Position numbers and translations under genes: made by a program | Shown here: piece by piece, positions 1 through 7,241 of the stretch | Numbering within the stretch: position 1 is the first letter of the stretch | Layout of the letters: every line of letters begins with the position of its first letter | The notes under the pieces: model-generated | What the model was told of the DNA's origin: nothing | What the model saw: only the letters and a program-made list of their open reading frames with translations | Databases searched by the model: none | Assembly (NCBI GenBank): GCA_028287885.1 | Contig: JAQBOT010000203.1 | Coordinates: 1-18,203 of the forward strand | Length of the DNA: 18,203 nucleotides | Direction: 5' to 3' | DNA from: Pedobacter sp. | Lineage (GTDB): Bacteria; Bacteroidota; Bacteroidia; Sphingobacteriales; Sphingobacteriaceae

Positions 1-454
1 CCTGGGCAGATGTCGCTGTTCTTTCTGATTTCTTGAAAACTACGTAATTCCTTAAGTAAGTCTTCGTGTCCTTAAATATTTTTCCTTCTTCTGTATTCTG
101 AATGGTAGTATTGAAAATCAGGACCAAACTGTCGCGCTTAAAATAGTACCTGTTTATTGAATTTTCCAGGTCACTCTTTTCACGTTCAATATACAATTGA
201 TCACCAGCAGGGTTTGAAAACTTTTCTACGTATAATAATTGATCACCGTTGGTGTAAACAAGGCTAAATGCTTTGTTCATATTGGTAGTAGACTTGTCCA
301 GGTTGCGACTAAACTCAAGTATTGACTTCTCGTTCATGCCTGTGGAAGAAGTGACTTCTCCAAGTTCTGACTGCGGGTGTGCTGCCTTTTTGTTTTTACA
401 ACTGAAAGCGGTAAGTGTTAAAATAAGGCAGATCAGATTTATCGGAAGTTTCAT
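1..454 (-). CDS. Putative lipoprotein of unknown function, C-terminus cut by window edge
   Basis: About 151 codons are visible from the ATG at 454; no stop is reached before the left edge, so the gene is partial. The N-terminus (MKLPINLICLILTLTAFSC) is a lipoprotein signal peptide: a basic start, a hydrophobic core and a lipobox ending in Cys19, followed by a Lys-rich stretch. The mature protein should be anchored by lipid to a membrane. The rest is polar and looks beta-rich, with many Asn, Lys and Thr residues, and I recognise no family. It contains a small internal duplication (GDQLLYVE and GDQLYIER, 14 codons apart). It begins 53 nt after the E1 gene stop on the same strand with no visible terminator between, so it could be read from the E1 transcript. 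No good ribosome binding site is visible. Confidence 0.8.
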   Translation of the reverse strand, partial: MKLPINLICLILTLTAFSCKNKKAAHPQSELGEVTSSTGMNEKSILEFSRNLDKSTTNMNKAFSLVYTNGDQLLYVEKFSNPAGDQLYIEREKSDLENSINRYYFKRDSLVLIFNTTIQNTEEGKIFKDTKTYLRNYVVFKKSERTATSAQ

Positions 455-507
455 CGGGAGCTGTTTAAGGATTGTAGCTGGGGATGTCTATTATCGTGCC
501 AGAGGGT

Positions 508-2487
508 TTAGTACTGCAGAAGGCGGGTTATTGTCTCATGCAGGCGACTTTTTGCCAGGAAGCTTTCTTCAAGCGTTTTGTTCATTGGAATTGCGGTGTC
601 TAAGCTCCCGCAACGCATAACTGGGGCGTCTAAATAGGTAAAGCAGTGCTCTGAAATCCAGGCCGCTAGTTCTGCACCGAAACCACTTGCAAGTGTATCT
701 TCATGTAGGATTAAGACACGCCCTGTCTGCTGAACGGCTTCCTTTACTACTTGGTGATCCCAAGGTTGCAGACTGCATAGATCAACCAGCGTCGCCTCGA
801 TTTGGGGATGTTCATTCAAATACGCCAATGCCCAATGGACACCTAAGCCATAGGTAATGATGGATAGTTGAGCACCAGTACGTAAGACGTTGGCCTTCCC
901 AATTTCCATGGTATACCTGCCATCTGGTACCAGGCCTGTAAGACTTCTGTAGAGGTATTTATGTTCAAAATAGATTACCGGGTTGGGATCGTCGATGGCG
1001 GCAATAAGAAGCCCTTTGGCATCGTAGGGAAATGCGGGATAAACCACCTTTAAGCCCGGCGTTTTTGTGAACCAGGCTTCATTGCTTTGCGAGTGAAATG
1101 GCCCGGCGCCAGTTCCTGCCCCTGTAGGCATTCTAATCACTACATCTGCCTTTTCAGCCAAGCGATAATGGGTTTTTGCAAGGTTGTTTACCACCTGGTT
1201 AAAGCCACAGCTTACGAAATCGGCAAACTGCATCTCTACAACAGCCTTGAACCCGTTAATGGACAGGCCCAACGCGGCGCCTACGATCGCAGATTCACAG
1301 ATCGGGGTGTTACGCACACGCGCTTTGCCATATCGCGCTACAAAGCCTTCTGTGATCTTGAAGGCTCCACCGTATTCTGCGATATCCTGCCCCATGATCA
1401 CTAGATTCTCGTGATGCTTCATGGATACATCAAGACCATCTGATATTGCATCCAGGTAACGCATTTCTTTTTTGCTGTGGTCTGCTTCCGGAAGTGTTTC
1501 GGGATTGTAGGGGTAATACATATCTGCAAGTTCAGCTTGCGGGTCTGCCAGAGGCTCCGGCTCCTTAAAAGCGCTTTCTACTTCAGTGTCTATTTGCTTC
1601 TTATAGCTTGCGGTAATGCTTTGAATTTCTTCTGTTGTAAGTACATGTTGTTCTAACAAGTACTCCTCGTAATTCTTTAATGGATCTTTTGCTTGCCACG
1701 CTTCAAATAGATGCGCTGGTACATACTTCGTGCCCGATGCTTCTTCATGACCACGCATGCGGAAGGTCATACATTCAATTAAGACAGGCTTAGGCTCCTT
1801 GCGTATCCTTTCAGCAACTGCTTTAATGGTATCGAATACTTCCAAGATGTTGTTCCCATCTATCTGGATACCTTCAACGCCGTATCCAATGGCTTTGTCG
1901 ACAAGATTCTCGCATTTATATTGTTCGGTAGTTGGGGTAGAGAGGCCGTAGCCGTTATTCTCAATGAGGAAGATAACGGGTAAATTCCAGACCGCAGCAA
2001 CGTTAAGGGCTTCGTGGAAGTCACCCTCGCTGGTTGCACCATCACCAGTGTAAACCAGGGTGGCATTGGGTTTATCAGCAATGAGATCCCCTAGGGCTAT
2101 ACCATCAGCGACTGCCATTTGCGGGCCAAGATGAGATATCATGCCGATGATCTTGTATTCTTGTGTTCCGAAATGGAAGGAGCGGTCACGGCCCTTTGTA
2201 AAGCCTGTTACCTTACCTTGCCACTGCGCCATCAACTTTTTTAAGGGAATGCCGCGTGCTGTAAATACGCCTAGATTTCTATGCATTGGAAGGATGTATT
2301 CTTCCGGGTTCATTGCAAGCGTACTGCCAACAGCTATGGCCTCCTGACCAATACCCGAGAACCACTTTCCAATACGGCCCTGGCGCAGAAGGATCAGCAT
2401 CTTTTCCTCCACCATTCTTGGGTAAAGGAGGTGTTTGTATAAGTTTAATAGAGTGCCATTATCTTTACCTTTTCTGTCAAACTGCAT
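508..2487 (-). CDS. Fused E1 alpha/beta subunit of a 2-oxoacid dehydrogenase (branched-chain type)
   Basis: This 659-residue protein is the thiamine diphosphate-dependent decarboxylase (E1) of a 2-oxoacid dehydrogenase complex. It would decarboxylate a 2-oxoacid and pass the acyl group to the lipoyl domain of E2 in the cytoplasm. The alpha part covers about residues 1-330 and has the ThDP/Mg motif GDG (148-150) followed 28 residues later by ENN (176-178). The beta part covers about 340-659 and includes GQDIAEYGG, PICESAIVG (with the usual catalytic Glu) and GPFHSQSNEAWF. Alpha and beta are separate genes in many bacteria; the single-chain form is common in Bacteroidota. The alpha half most resembles the 2-oxoisovalerate type, but substrate cannot be settled from sequence. 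No E2 or E3 gene is nearby. It follows the LUD protein gene by 26 nt on the same strand. An out-of-frame ATG 4 nt upstream opens only a 4-codon frame, so the ATG at 2487 is preferred. Confidence 0.93.
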   Translation of the reverse strand: MQFDRKGKDNGTLLNLYKHLLYPRMVEEKMLILLRQGRIGKWFSGIGQEAIAVGSTLAMNPEEYILPMHRNLGVFTARGIPLKKLMAQWQGKVTGFTKGRDRSFHFGTQEYKIIGMISHLGPQMAVADGIALGDLIADKPNATLVYTGDGATSEGDFHEALNVAAVWNLPVIFLIENNGYGLSTPTTEQYKCENLVDKAIGYGVEGIQIDGNNILEVFDTIKAVAERIRKEPKPVLIECMTFRMRGHEEASGTKYVPAHLFEAWQAKDPLKNYEEYLLEQHVLTTEEIQSITASYKKQIDTEVESAFKEPEPLADPQAELADMYYPYNPETLPEADHSKKEMRYLDAISDGLDVSMKHHENLVIMGQDIAEYGGAFKITEGFVARYGKARVRNTPICESAIVGAALGLSINGFKAVVEMQFADFVSCGFNQVVNNLAKTHYRLAEKADVVIRMPTGAGTGAGPFHSQSNEAWFTKTPGLKVVYPAFPYDAKGLLIAAIDDPNPVIYFEHKYLYRSLTGLVPDGRYTMEIGKANVLRTGAQLSIITYGLGVHWALAYLNEHPQIEATLVDLCSLQPWDHQVVKEAVQQTGRVLILHEDTLASGFGAELAAWISEHCFTYLDAPVMRCGSLDTAIPMNKTLEESFLAKSRLHETITRLLQY

Positions 2488-2512
2488 GCATCTTTGATTA
2501 TAAGTTTGACAG
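2474..2512 (-). promoter_or_regulatory. 10-bp inverted repeat enclosing the E1 start codon
   Basis: CTGTCAAACT (2474-2483) and AGTTTGACAG (2503-2512) are perfect reverse complements separated by 19 nt. The E1 start codon (2487-2485) lies in the loop, and the inner arm encodes E1 codons 2-5. The outer arm begins one base after the LUD gene stop. In the mRNA this could form a hairpin that presents or hides the start codon; as DNA it could be an operator. No U-run follows, so it is not an intrinsic terminator. Confidence 0.5.
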
Positions 2513-2513
2513 T

Positions 2514-3899
2514 TTATTTAACTGGCTTGTTTCGTTCTTCCCACTGTGCGGCGAAAGACTTCTCCGCAACCTCAGGTCTAGCTCTGTACTTACCCCAGAT
2601 CTTGCTGAACAGGTTCTTCAATAGAAAGTTCTTTATTTTACCACCAAACATGTCCATTCGGCTTCGTTTCAGCATGCCGGCTTTCCAAACCTTCCATCCA
2701 AAGTCTTCCATTTTGGAGTTGTCGTGCTGCTCCGTCGCATCTCTTCTATTTAACAGCAGCATTTTTTGAATGTCAATCTTAACGGGGCAAACCTCTGAAC
2801 ATTTTCCACAAAGACTCGAGGCGTAACTTAAATGTTTAAACTCTTTCATTCCCTGCATGTGCGGGGTAATTAGGGATCCAATCGGTCCGCTGTATGTTGT
2901 GTTGTAAGTATGACCACCAATGTTTTTATATACCGGGCAAGCGTTTAAGCATGCGCCGCAACGAATACAATACAATCCCTGGCGCTGGTCCTTTTGTGCC
3001 AGCAAGTTTGTACGTCCGTTATCAAGTAAGATCACATACATCTCCTCCGGGCCATCCGTTTCGTTCTCCTGCCTTGGGCCAGTCAAGAGTGTGTTGTAAA
3101 CAGTTAGGTTTTGGCCTGTTCCATGGCTAGCCAATAAAGGCCAGAACAAGTCCAGGTCAGACATAGAAGGGATAATCTTTTCTATTCCAACTATGGCAAT
3201 ATGTATTTTAGGAAATGTGGTACATAACCTGGCGTTACCCTCGTTCTCTGTTAAAGCAACACTTCCGGTATCGGCTACCAGGAAATTACCTCCTGAAATC
3301 CCGATGTCAGCTCTTAGATACTTTTCACGAAGCAATTCTCGTGCTTTCTGGGTAAGCTGCTCTGGAGTAGCATCCACCGGCGTTCCAAATCTATCATGAA
3401 ATAGCTGAGCAATCTCTTCCTTACTCAAGTGCATTGCTGGAGTAACGATATGGTAAGGTTTCTGACCGAGCAACTGGACAATATATTCACCCAAGTCACT
3501 TTCAAGCGATTCAATGTTGTTGTTTTCCAGAAAGTCGTTTAGATGAATCTCATCCGTGGTCATTGATTTAGACTTTATGACCGTTTTTCCTCCGCTTTTC
3601 TGAATGATGCTGAGGATTTCTTTCTGAGCTTCTGCTACATCGTTTGCCCAGATGACTTTACCACCGCGTTTTTGAAAGTTAGATTCAAACTCTGGTAGAA
3701 ACTTATCCAGGTTCTCCATCACCCTCCATTTGATTACATGTGCCTTCTTTTTAGATTGTTCCAGGTTTTCAAATTTGGCAAGGCCTCTTTCTACAGCGGC
3801 ATTGTATTTTCCAATATTATGATTGATGGTTTTTCGATGCCCTAAATCAAACACCTTTTCCTCAGCCTTTTCAACAAACTCTTCAGCAGTATTCATCAT
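2514..3899 (-). CDS. LutB-like iron-sulfur protein with LUD domain
   Basis: This 461-residue protein (from the ATG at 3899) matches the LutB/YkgF family, whose Bacillus member is part of the LutABC L-lactate to pyruvate oxidation system. The LUD domain covers about residues 60-295 (SGGNFLVADTGSVALTENEG and the HIAIVGIEKI block are typical). A ferredoxin-like region follows, with CIRCGACLNACP (Cys311, 314, 317, 321) and CGKCSEVCP (Cys364, 367, 371), enough for two 4Fe-4S clusters as usual in the family. No lutA or lutC is seen in the window, so lactate oxidation is only inferred; an electron-transfer role is the safer statement. A TTG two codons upstream is in frame, but it is part of a TAnnTTTG promoter element, so ATG is preferred. 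It is the first gene of a likely operon with E1. Confidence 0.88.
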   Translation of the reverse strand: MMNTAEEFVEKAEEKVFDLGHRKTINHNIGKYNAAVERGLAKFENLEQSKKKAHVIKWRVMENLDKFLPEFESNFQKRGGKVIWANDVAEAQKEILSIIQKSGGKTVIKSKSMTTDEIHLNDFLENNNIESLESDLGEYIVQLLGQKPYHIVTPAMHLSKEEIAQLFHDRFGTPVDATPEQLTQKARELLREKYLRADIGISGGNFLVADTGSVALTENEGNARLCTTFPKIHIAIVGIEKIIPSMSDLDLFWPLLASHGTGQNLTVYNTLLTGPRQENETDGPEEMYVILLDNGRTNLLAQKDQRQGLYCIRCGACLNACPVYKNIGGHTYNTTYSGPIGSLITPHMQGMKEFKHLSYASSLCGKCSEVCPVKIDIQKMLLLNRRDATEQHDNSKMEDFGWKVWKAGMLKRSRMDMFGGKIKNFLLKNLFSKIWGKYRARPEVAEKSFAAQWEERNKPVK

Positions 3900-3902
3900 G
3901 TT

Positions 3903-3910
3903 CAAATATA
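3903..3910 (-). promoter_or_regulatory. Candidate Bacteroidota -7 element (TATATTTG) before the LUD gene
   Basis: TATATTTG matches the Bacteroidota -7 consensus TAnnTTTG and ends exactly 3 nt before the ATG at 3899. It lies between the M28 terminator and the LUD gene, where a promoter is expected. If the element sits at its usual place, transcription would start at or next to the A of the ATG, giving a leaderless mRNA. No clear -33 TTTG is visible. Confidence 0.45.
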
Positions 3911-3957
3911 ATTATTTGGGTAAAGCGCTCCGCATTAAAATCAATTTCAATATAATA

Positions 3958-3988
3958 TTAAAAAACCTGCCGTTGAGGGGCAGGTTTT
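3958..3988 (-). terminator. Intrinsic terminator after the M28 peptidase gene
   Basis: A 10-bp perfect stem, AAAACCTGCC (3962-3971) with GGCAGGTTTT (3979-3988), and a 7-nt loop. Read on the minus strand, it is followed by a T-run. It starts 19 nt past the M28 stop codon and separates that gene from the LUD-E1 unit. Confidence 0.88.
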
Positions 3989-4007
3989 ACTTTAACGTTG
4001 GTTTGAA

Positions 4008-5630
4008 TTAATTATTTGTGCTGTTGTCTACTTTATCTACAAGAGGGCGCTTTGCACGGTTTGCAAGTTCCCACGCCGTATAGTAGGTTAACTGTGCACG
4101 TTTAGCCAATAAGCTGAAGTTGATTTTACTTACTTCATCACTTGCCTTGTGGTAATCCTGGTTCAAGCCATCAAAATAAAAGATGATTGGAATGTTATGT
4201 TTAGCAAAGTTATAATGATCTGAACGGTAATAAATACGTTCGGTATCGTTCGGATCATCATACTTATAATCAAGAACCATCTTTGTATAGGTAGAATTTA
4301 CAGTCTCACTGATTTTCTTTAGTTCAGAACTCAATTTATCGGATCCAATTACATAGATGTAATTTGTTGAATCCGCTTTGCCCTGATGTTCAAATCCAGT
4401 ACGTCCGATCATATCGGTATTCAAATCTGCAATTGTATTTTCCAACGGGAAGACTGGGTGCTCTGAATACCATTCCGACCCCAGTAAGCCTTTTTCTTCA
4501 CCAACTACCGTCATGAACAAAATGCTTCTTTTTGGGCCGTTACCTGCTTTTTTAGCTTTTGAAAATGCTTCTGCTATCAGAAGAACACCAGTTGTACCAG
4601 AACCATCATCATCAGCACCATTGTTCACTTTATCAGTGCCAGAGGTGGTTAGTCCGATATGGTCATAGTGACCAGTTACTACAAGAATCTCTTGCTTCAA
4701 TTTAGGGTCAGATCCTTCTAAAAAGCCAAGAACGTTTTCTGCACGCACTTTAACTTCTTGCTTTAATGCACTGGCGGATACACTGGCTTTGATCAACTTC
4801 GTAGCTGGCTTCGTGGTAGCAGTGATTTGTTGTTTTAAGGCTTCGACCGTAAGTCCAGATGCCTTCAGGATCTCATTTGCCGTAGCGGTGTTCACACTTA
4901 CAACATTCAATCCTTTCTGCGTTTGCATTTTAGCAATGTTTGCTACGGTTTTCAAAGTAAGCTGTCCATTACCAGCCAAACGCAGTTTAGCTTCATCAGA
5001 CATGTTATCTATGCTTGGGTCGATAAGGATGATTCCCAAAGCCTTCCGTTCCATTAAGCTATTTAGTTTAGAGCGGCGTTCAGTGTTTGCTGCAATCATC
5101 CCCGCGCGATCCTTCGGTGCTTCTGCATCTTTTTGTGTCGGGCCTCCCGAAGCAAACATCATGACAACTTTCCCAGCAACATCTTGTCCAGCAAAGTCAT
5201 CGTAATCAGATCTTGTTATGCCGTAACCGGCAAACAGCACTTCATTAGCATTGAAACTAAACCCAGATAGAGTTACATTATTCGGCTGTACAACAAAGTC
5301 CTTTAGTGCTTCCTTCGGCTGTCCATTAATTGTCAACAGACTTTTACTGAGGTTATAGGTAACCATATCAATGGGCTGAAAATATTCGCCATTAACCGGA
5401 GGTGTTAACCCGAGGTTTTTAAATTGCGCTTTGATGTAATCAGCCGCCATCCAGGCACCTTTCTTACCTGTTTCTCTGCCTTCATATTCGTCTGATGCAA
5501 GTACAGACAAATGCTTGTATGCGTTGTCTTTTGTAATACTCTGACTAAACCTAATGGCTGTTTTGTTCTGAGCAGTTGCTCCGAAAGCCAGCAAGATTGC
5601 AAAGCTGGTGTACAGAAATTGTTTTTTCAT
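4008..5630 (-). CDS. Secreted M28-family zinc peptidase with PA-like insert
   Basis: This 540-residue protein starts with a classic signal peptide (MKKQFLYTSFAILLAFGATA, cleavage near residue 20), so it is exported, probably to the periplasm or beyond. The catalytic M28 domain spans about residues 290-525 and shows the co-catalytic zinc ligands in order: HYD (His321, Asp323), GADDDGSG (Asp340), GEEKGLLGS (Glu378/379, general base and ligand), NTDMIG (Asp406), and a late His in YHKASD (His494). A PA-like insert, typical of bacterial M28 peptidases of this length, lies at about 110-280. The family are aminopeptidases or carboxypeptidases; substrate is not predictable here. The gene has its own downstream terminator, and no consensus -7 element is seen in the 80 nt before it. 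Confidence 0.93.
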   Translation of the reverse strand: MKKQFLYTSFAILLAFGATAQNKTAIRFSQSITKDNAYKHLSVLASDEYEGRETGKKGAWMAADYIKAQFKNLGLTPPVNGEYFQPIDMVTYNLSKSLLTINGQPKEALKDFVVQPNNVTLSGFSFNANEVLFAGYGITRSDYDDFAGQDVAGKVVMMFASGGPTQKDAEAPKDRAGMIAANTERRSKLNSLMERKALGIILIDPSIDNMSDEAKLRLAGNGQLTLKTVANIAKMQTQKGLNVVSVNTATANEILKASGLTVEALKQQITATTKPATKLIKASVSASALKQEVKVRAENVLGFLEGSDPKLKQEILVVTGHYDHIGLTTSGTDKVNNGADDDGSGTTGVLLIAEAFSKAKKAGNGPKRSILFMTVVGEEKGLLGSEWYSEHPVFPLENTIADLNTDMIGRTGFEHQGKADSTNYIYVIGSDKLSSELKKISETVNSTYTKMVLDYKYDDPNDTERIYYRSDHYNFAKHNIPIIFYFDGLNQDYHKASDEVSKINFSLLAKRAQLTYYTAWELANRAKRPLVDKVDNSTNN

Positions 5631-5681
5631 TCGTGGATTTTAATTTTAGGGGATTTTGAATCAGTAATCGTCTCGACATAG

Positions 5682-5696
5682 GTTTCCTCAGGAAAC
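5682..5696. repeat. 15-bp palindrome upstream of the M28 peptidase gene
   Basis: GTTTCCT and AGGAAAC flank a single central base. It lies 52 bases before the M28 ATG and after the SusD-like relic. There is no T-run on either strand, so a terminator is unlikely; a protein-binding operator or a small mRNA hairpin is possible. Confidence 0.35.
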
Positions 5697-5710
5697 TGGT
5701 ACTAATTCAA

Positions 5711-5800
5711 CTATTCATTAACAGAGCTACGCAGCAGATCAAACCAACGGTCCGCTTCAAAGGCGAATTCAATTGTAGCTTCTTTATTTATTAACAAGAT
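5711..5800 (-). pseudogene. Relic of a SusD/RagB-family C-terminal motif
   Basis: Immediately after rpiB, in a different frame, the minus strand reads ILLINKEATIEFAFEADR followed by WFDLLRSSVNE and a TAG stop at 5711-5713. The core EFAFEADRWFDLLR closely matches the hallmark of SusD/RagB lipoproteins (E-L-A-F-E-G-x-R-W-F-D-L-x-R), the outer-membrane glycan-binding partners of SusC. The open frame extends back only to a TGA at 5834-5836 inside rpiB, has no start codon of its own, and lacks both the rest of a SusD protein and the usual residues after the motif. I read it as a decayed fragment left by loss of a SusD gene. The family match is by eye; chance resemblance is the alternative. Confidence 0.5.
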
Positions 5801-6225
5801 ATCTTCTCCACTCTGTCCTGATGTCTTCCAGCCTCAAAAGAAGTCTCCAGGAAAGTACGAACCATTTCTTTGGCTGTAGACTCTGAAACAAACCGGCCAG
5901 GGATACAAATGATGTTTGCATTGTTATGCTTTCTTGCAAGTTCTGCAATTTCGGTCTCCCAACATATTGCGGCGCGCACACCCTGATGTTTGTTAGCCGT
6001 AATTGCTACGCCGTTTGCACTTCCGCAAACCAGAATGCCAAATGTCGCAGCTCCACTCTCAACACAGTCTGCAACAGGATGAGCAAAGTCAGGGTAGTCC
6101 ACAGACGCTGCCGAGTAGGTACCGAAATCCTGAACATCAAACTCCGTTAAAAATGATTTCAATATTTCCTTATAGGCATAGCCCGCATGATCGGCGCCTA
6201 GCGCAATTTTGATGATAGAAGACAT
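5791..6225 (-). CDS. rpiB: Ribose-5-phosphate isomerase B
   Basis: A 144-residue RpiB/LacAB-family sugar isomerase that interconverts ribose 5-phosphate and ribulose 5-phosphate in the cytoplasmic pentose phosphate pathway. Family signatures are clear: ALGADHAGYAYKE near the N-terminus, the active-site Cys segment CGSANGVAITANK, the KHNNANIICIPGR block and the closing GRHQDRVEKI. Length is normal for the family (about 140-150), so the gene is complete. The ATG at 6225 is chosen over an in-frame TTG at 6231, because the TTG belongs to a TAnnTTTG promoter element and the conserved protein starts only a few residues later. tatC ends 45 nt upstream on the same strand, so it may also be read from tatC. 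The SusD-like relic lies directly downstream. Confidence 0.95.
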   Translation of the reverse strand: MSSIIKIALGADHAGYAYKEILKSFLTEFDVQDFGTYSAASVDYPDFAHPVADCVESGAATFGILVCGSANGVAITANKHQGVRAAICWETEIAELARKHNNANIICIPGRFVSESTAKEMVRTFLETSFEAGRHQDRVEKISC

Positions 6226-6228
6226 ATC

Positions 6229-6236
6229 CAAATCTA
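6229..6236 (-). promoter_or_regulatory. Candidate Bacteroidota -7 element (TAGATTTG) before rpiB
   Basis: TAGATTTG fits TAnnTTTG and ends exactly 3 nt before the rpiB ATG, the same spacing as at the LUD gene. It would give rpiB a leaderless transcript separate from tatC. No clear -33 element is visible. Confidence 0.4.
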
Positions 6237-6270
6237 TAAAGAATAAGGTAGATCGGTCGTAAATTTTTTG

Positions 6271-7158
6271 TTAGATATTGGGCGTGGTTGTACCGTAAAT
6301 CTCTTTGTTCTTCTTGCGCTCGATATTTGCTGAGATGGAAATACTCAACTCGTACAAAAGGAACAAAGGCATTGCAACGATAAGCATGGTATATGGATCT
6401 GCCGTTGGGGTAACAACTGCTGCAATGATCAGGATGATAATCGTAGAGTATCGTCTGCTCGCCCGCATAAATGCCGGTGTCATAATCCCCAGTTTAGACA
6501 GTATGTAAATGATTACCGGTAACTGGAAGATCACTCCTGAACCTAGTGTAAGTGTCATCACAGAAGACAGGTAAGAATCGATGGTGAACGTGTTTTGGAT
6601 GTCTGGACTTACCGTAAAGTTCGTTAAGAAATTAATTGATAATGGACAGATGACATAATAGCCAAACAGAATACCAGTGAAAAACAGGGTAGAAGCAAAA
6701 ACAACAAATCCACTCGCAGACTTGCGTTCTGTTTCATGCAGGGCAGGTTTAACAAAAAGCCACAATTCAAAAAGCAAGTAGGGGATACCAAGAATAATAC
6801 CAACCATAACACAAGAGTTCAGCTGCAAGGTAAACTGCCCCGCCATCTCCGTGTTGATGATCTTAGCGTCAATTTTGGTAATACAAAAATCCTGGCCAAT
6901 AGACGGGAACTTTGCAACAAGCTTACACATCATTCTGTAAGTCCAGAAACTAGGGTTTTTAGGCCCCATAATGATGGTGTTAAAAATGAAATCAGTATAG
7001 TAAAACGCACCTGCTGTGAAGACCAGAACGACCACCGCAACGCGTAACAAGTGTTTTCTTAATACATCAATGTGATCAAAAAAAGACATCTCTGCCTCTA
7101 AACTCTTTCCTTTATTCTTTATTGAATCAATAAGATCCTGCGTTCTATTCTCGCTCAT
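6271..7158 (-). CDS. tatC: Sec-independent protein translocase subunit TatC
   Basis: A 295-residue polytopic inner-membrane protein with about six hydrophobic segments, the TatC layout. TatC is the signal-peptide receptor that, with TatA/B, exports folded proteins with twin-arginine signals. It shows the N-terminal cytoplasmic block SFFDHIDVLRKHLLR (equivalent of HLxELRxRL), the conserved loop ELWLFVKPALHETERK with Pro and Glu, and late hydrophobic helices with the conserved VVTPTADPYT. The region after the first helix carries an insertion of about 40 residues (around 60-100), which is common in Bacteroidota TatC. No tatA gene is in the window. It follows the accC terminator and precedes rpiB on the same strand. 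Confidence 0.96.
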   Translation of the reverse strand: MSENRTQDLIDSIKNKGKSLEAEMSFFDHIDVLRKHLLRVAVVVLVFTAGAFYYTDFIFNTIIMGPKNPSFWTYRMMCKLVAKFPSIGQDFCITKIDAKIINTEMAGQFTLQLNSCVMVGIILGIPYLLFELWLFVKPALHETERKSASGFVVFASTLFFTGILFGYYVICPLSINFLTNFTVSPDIQNTFTIDSYLSSVMTLTLGSGVIFQLPVIIYILSKLGIMTPAFMRASRRYSTIIILIIAAVVTPTADPYTMLIVAMPLFLLYELSISISANIERKKNKEIYGTTTPNI

Positions 7159-7170
7159 TTATATGACTTG

Positions 7171-7213
7171 AAAAACAAAAATACCATTCTATCTTAAATT
7201 TAGAATGGTATTT
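7171..7213 (-). terminator. Strong intrinsic terminator after accC
   Basis: A 13-bp perfect inverted repeat, AAATACCATTCTA (7179-7191) with TAGAATGGTATTT (7201-7213), and a 9-nt loop. On the minus strand it is followed by TTTTGTTTTT. It ends the pdxA-to-accC gene run. Confidence 0.9.
7176..7183 (-). promoter_or_regulatory. Candidate -7 element for tatC (TATTTTTG) inside the accC terminator tail
   Basis: TATTTTTG fits TAnnTTTG and lies 17 nt before the tatC ATG, giving an expected leader of roughly 13 nt. It overlaps the last bases of the terminator stem and its T-run. The match could be partly a by-product of the T-run. Confidence 0.35.
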
Positions 7214-7241
7214 ACGTGTTAAATATAGGGTATAGATTCGA

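Noticed and set aside
273..620. Plus-strand open frame of 115 codons across the lipoprotein and E1 3' end
   Set aside because: It crosses the junction of two well-supported minus-strand genes, has no recognisable domain, and its composition looks like antisense shadow.
4789..5205. Plus-strand open frame of 138 codons inside the M28 gene
   Set aside because: It is antisense to a clear peptidase domain region and has no family features.
5682..5696. Palindrome upstream of the M28 gene as a terminator for rpiB
   Set aside because: No T-run follows on the minus strand and the stem is only 6-7 bp.
5791..5800. Programmed frameshift joining rpiB to the SusD-like tail
   Set aside because: RpiB already ends normally for its family, and no slippery heptamer or pausing structure is visible at the junction.
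5784..5981. Alternative minus-strand frame of 65 codons overlapping the end of rpiB
   Set aside because: It overlaps conserved rpiB coding sequence and is not the frame that carries the SusD-like motif.
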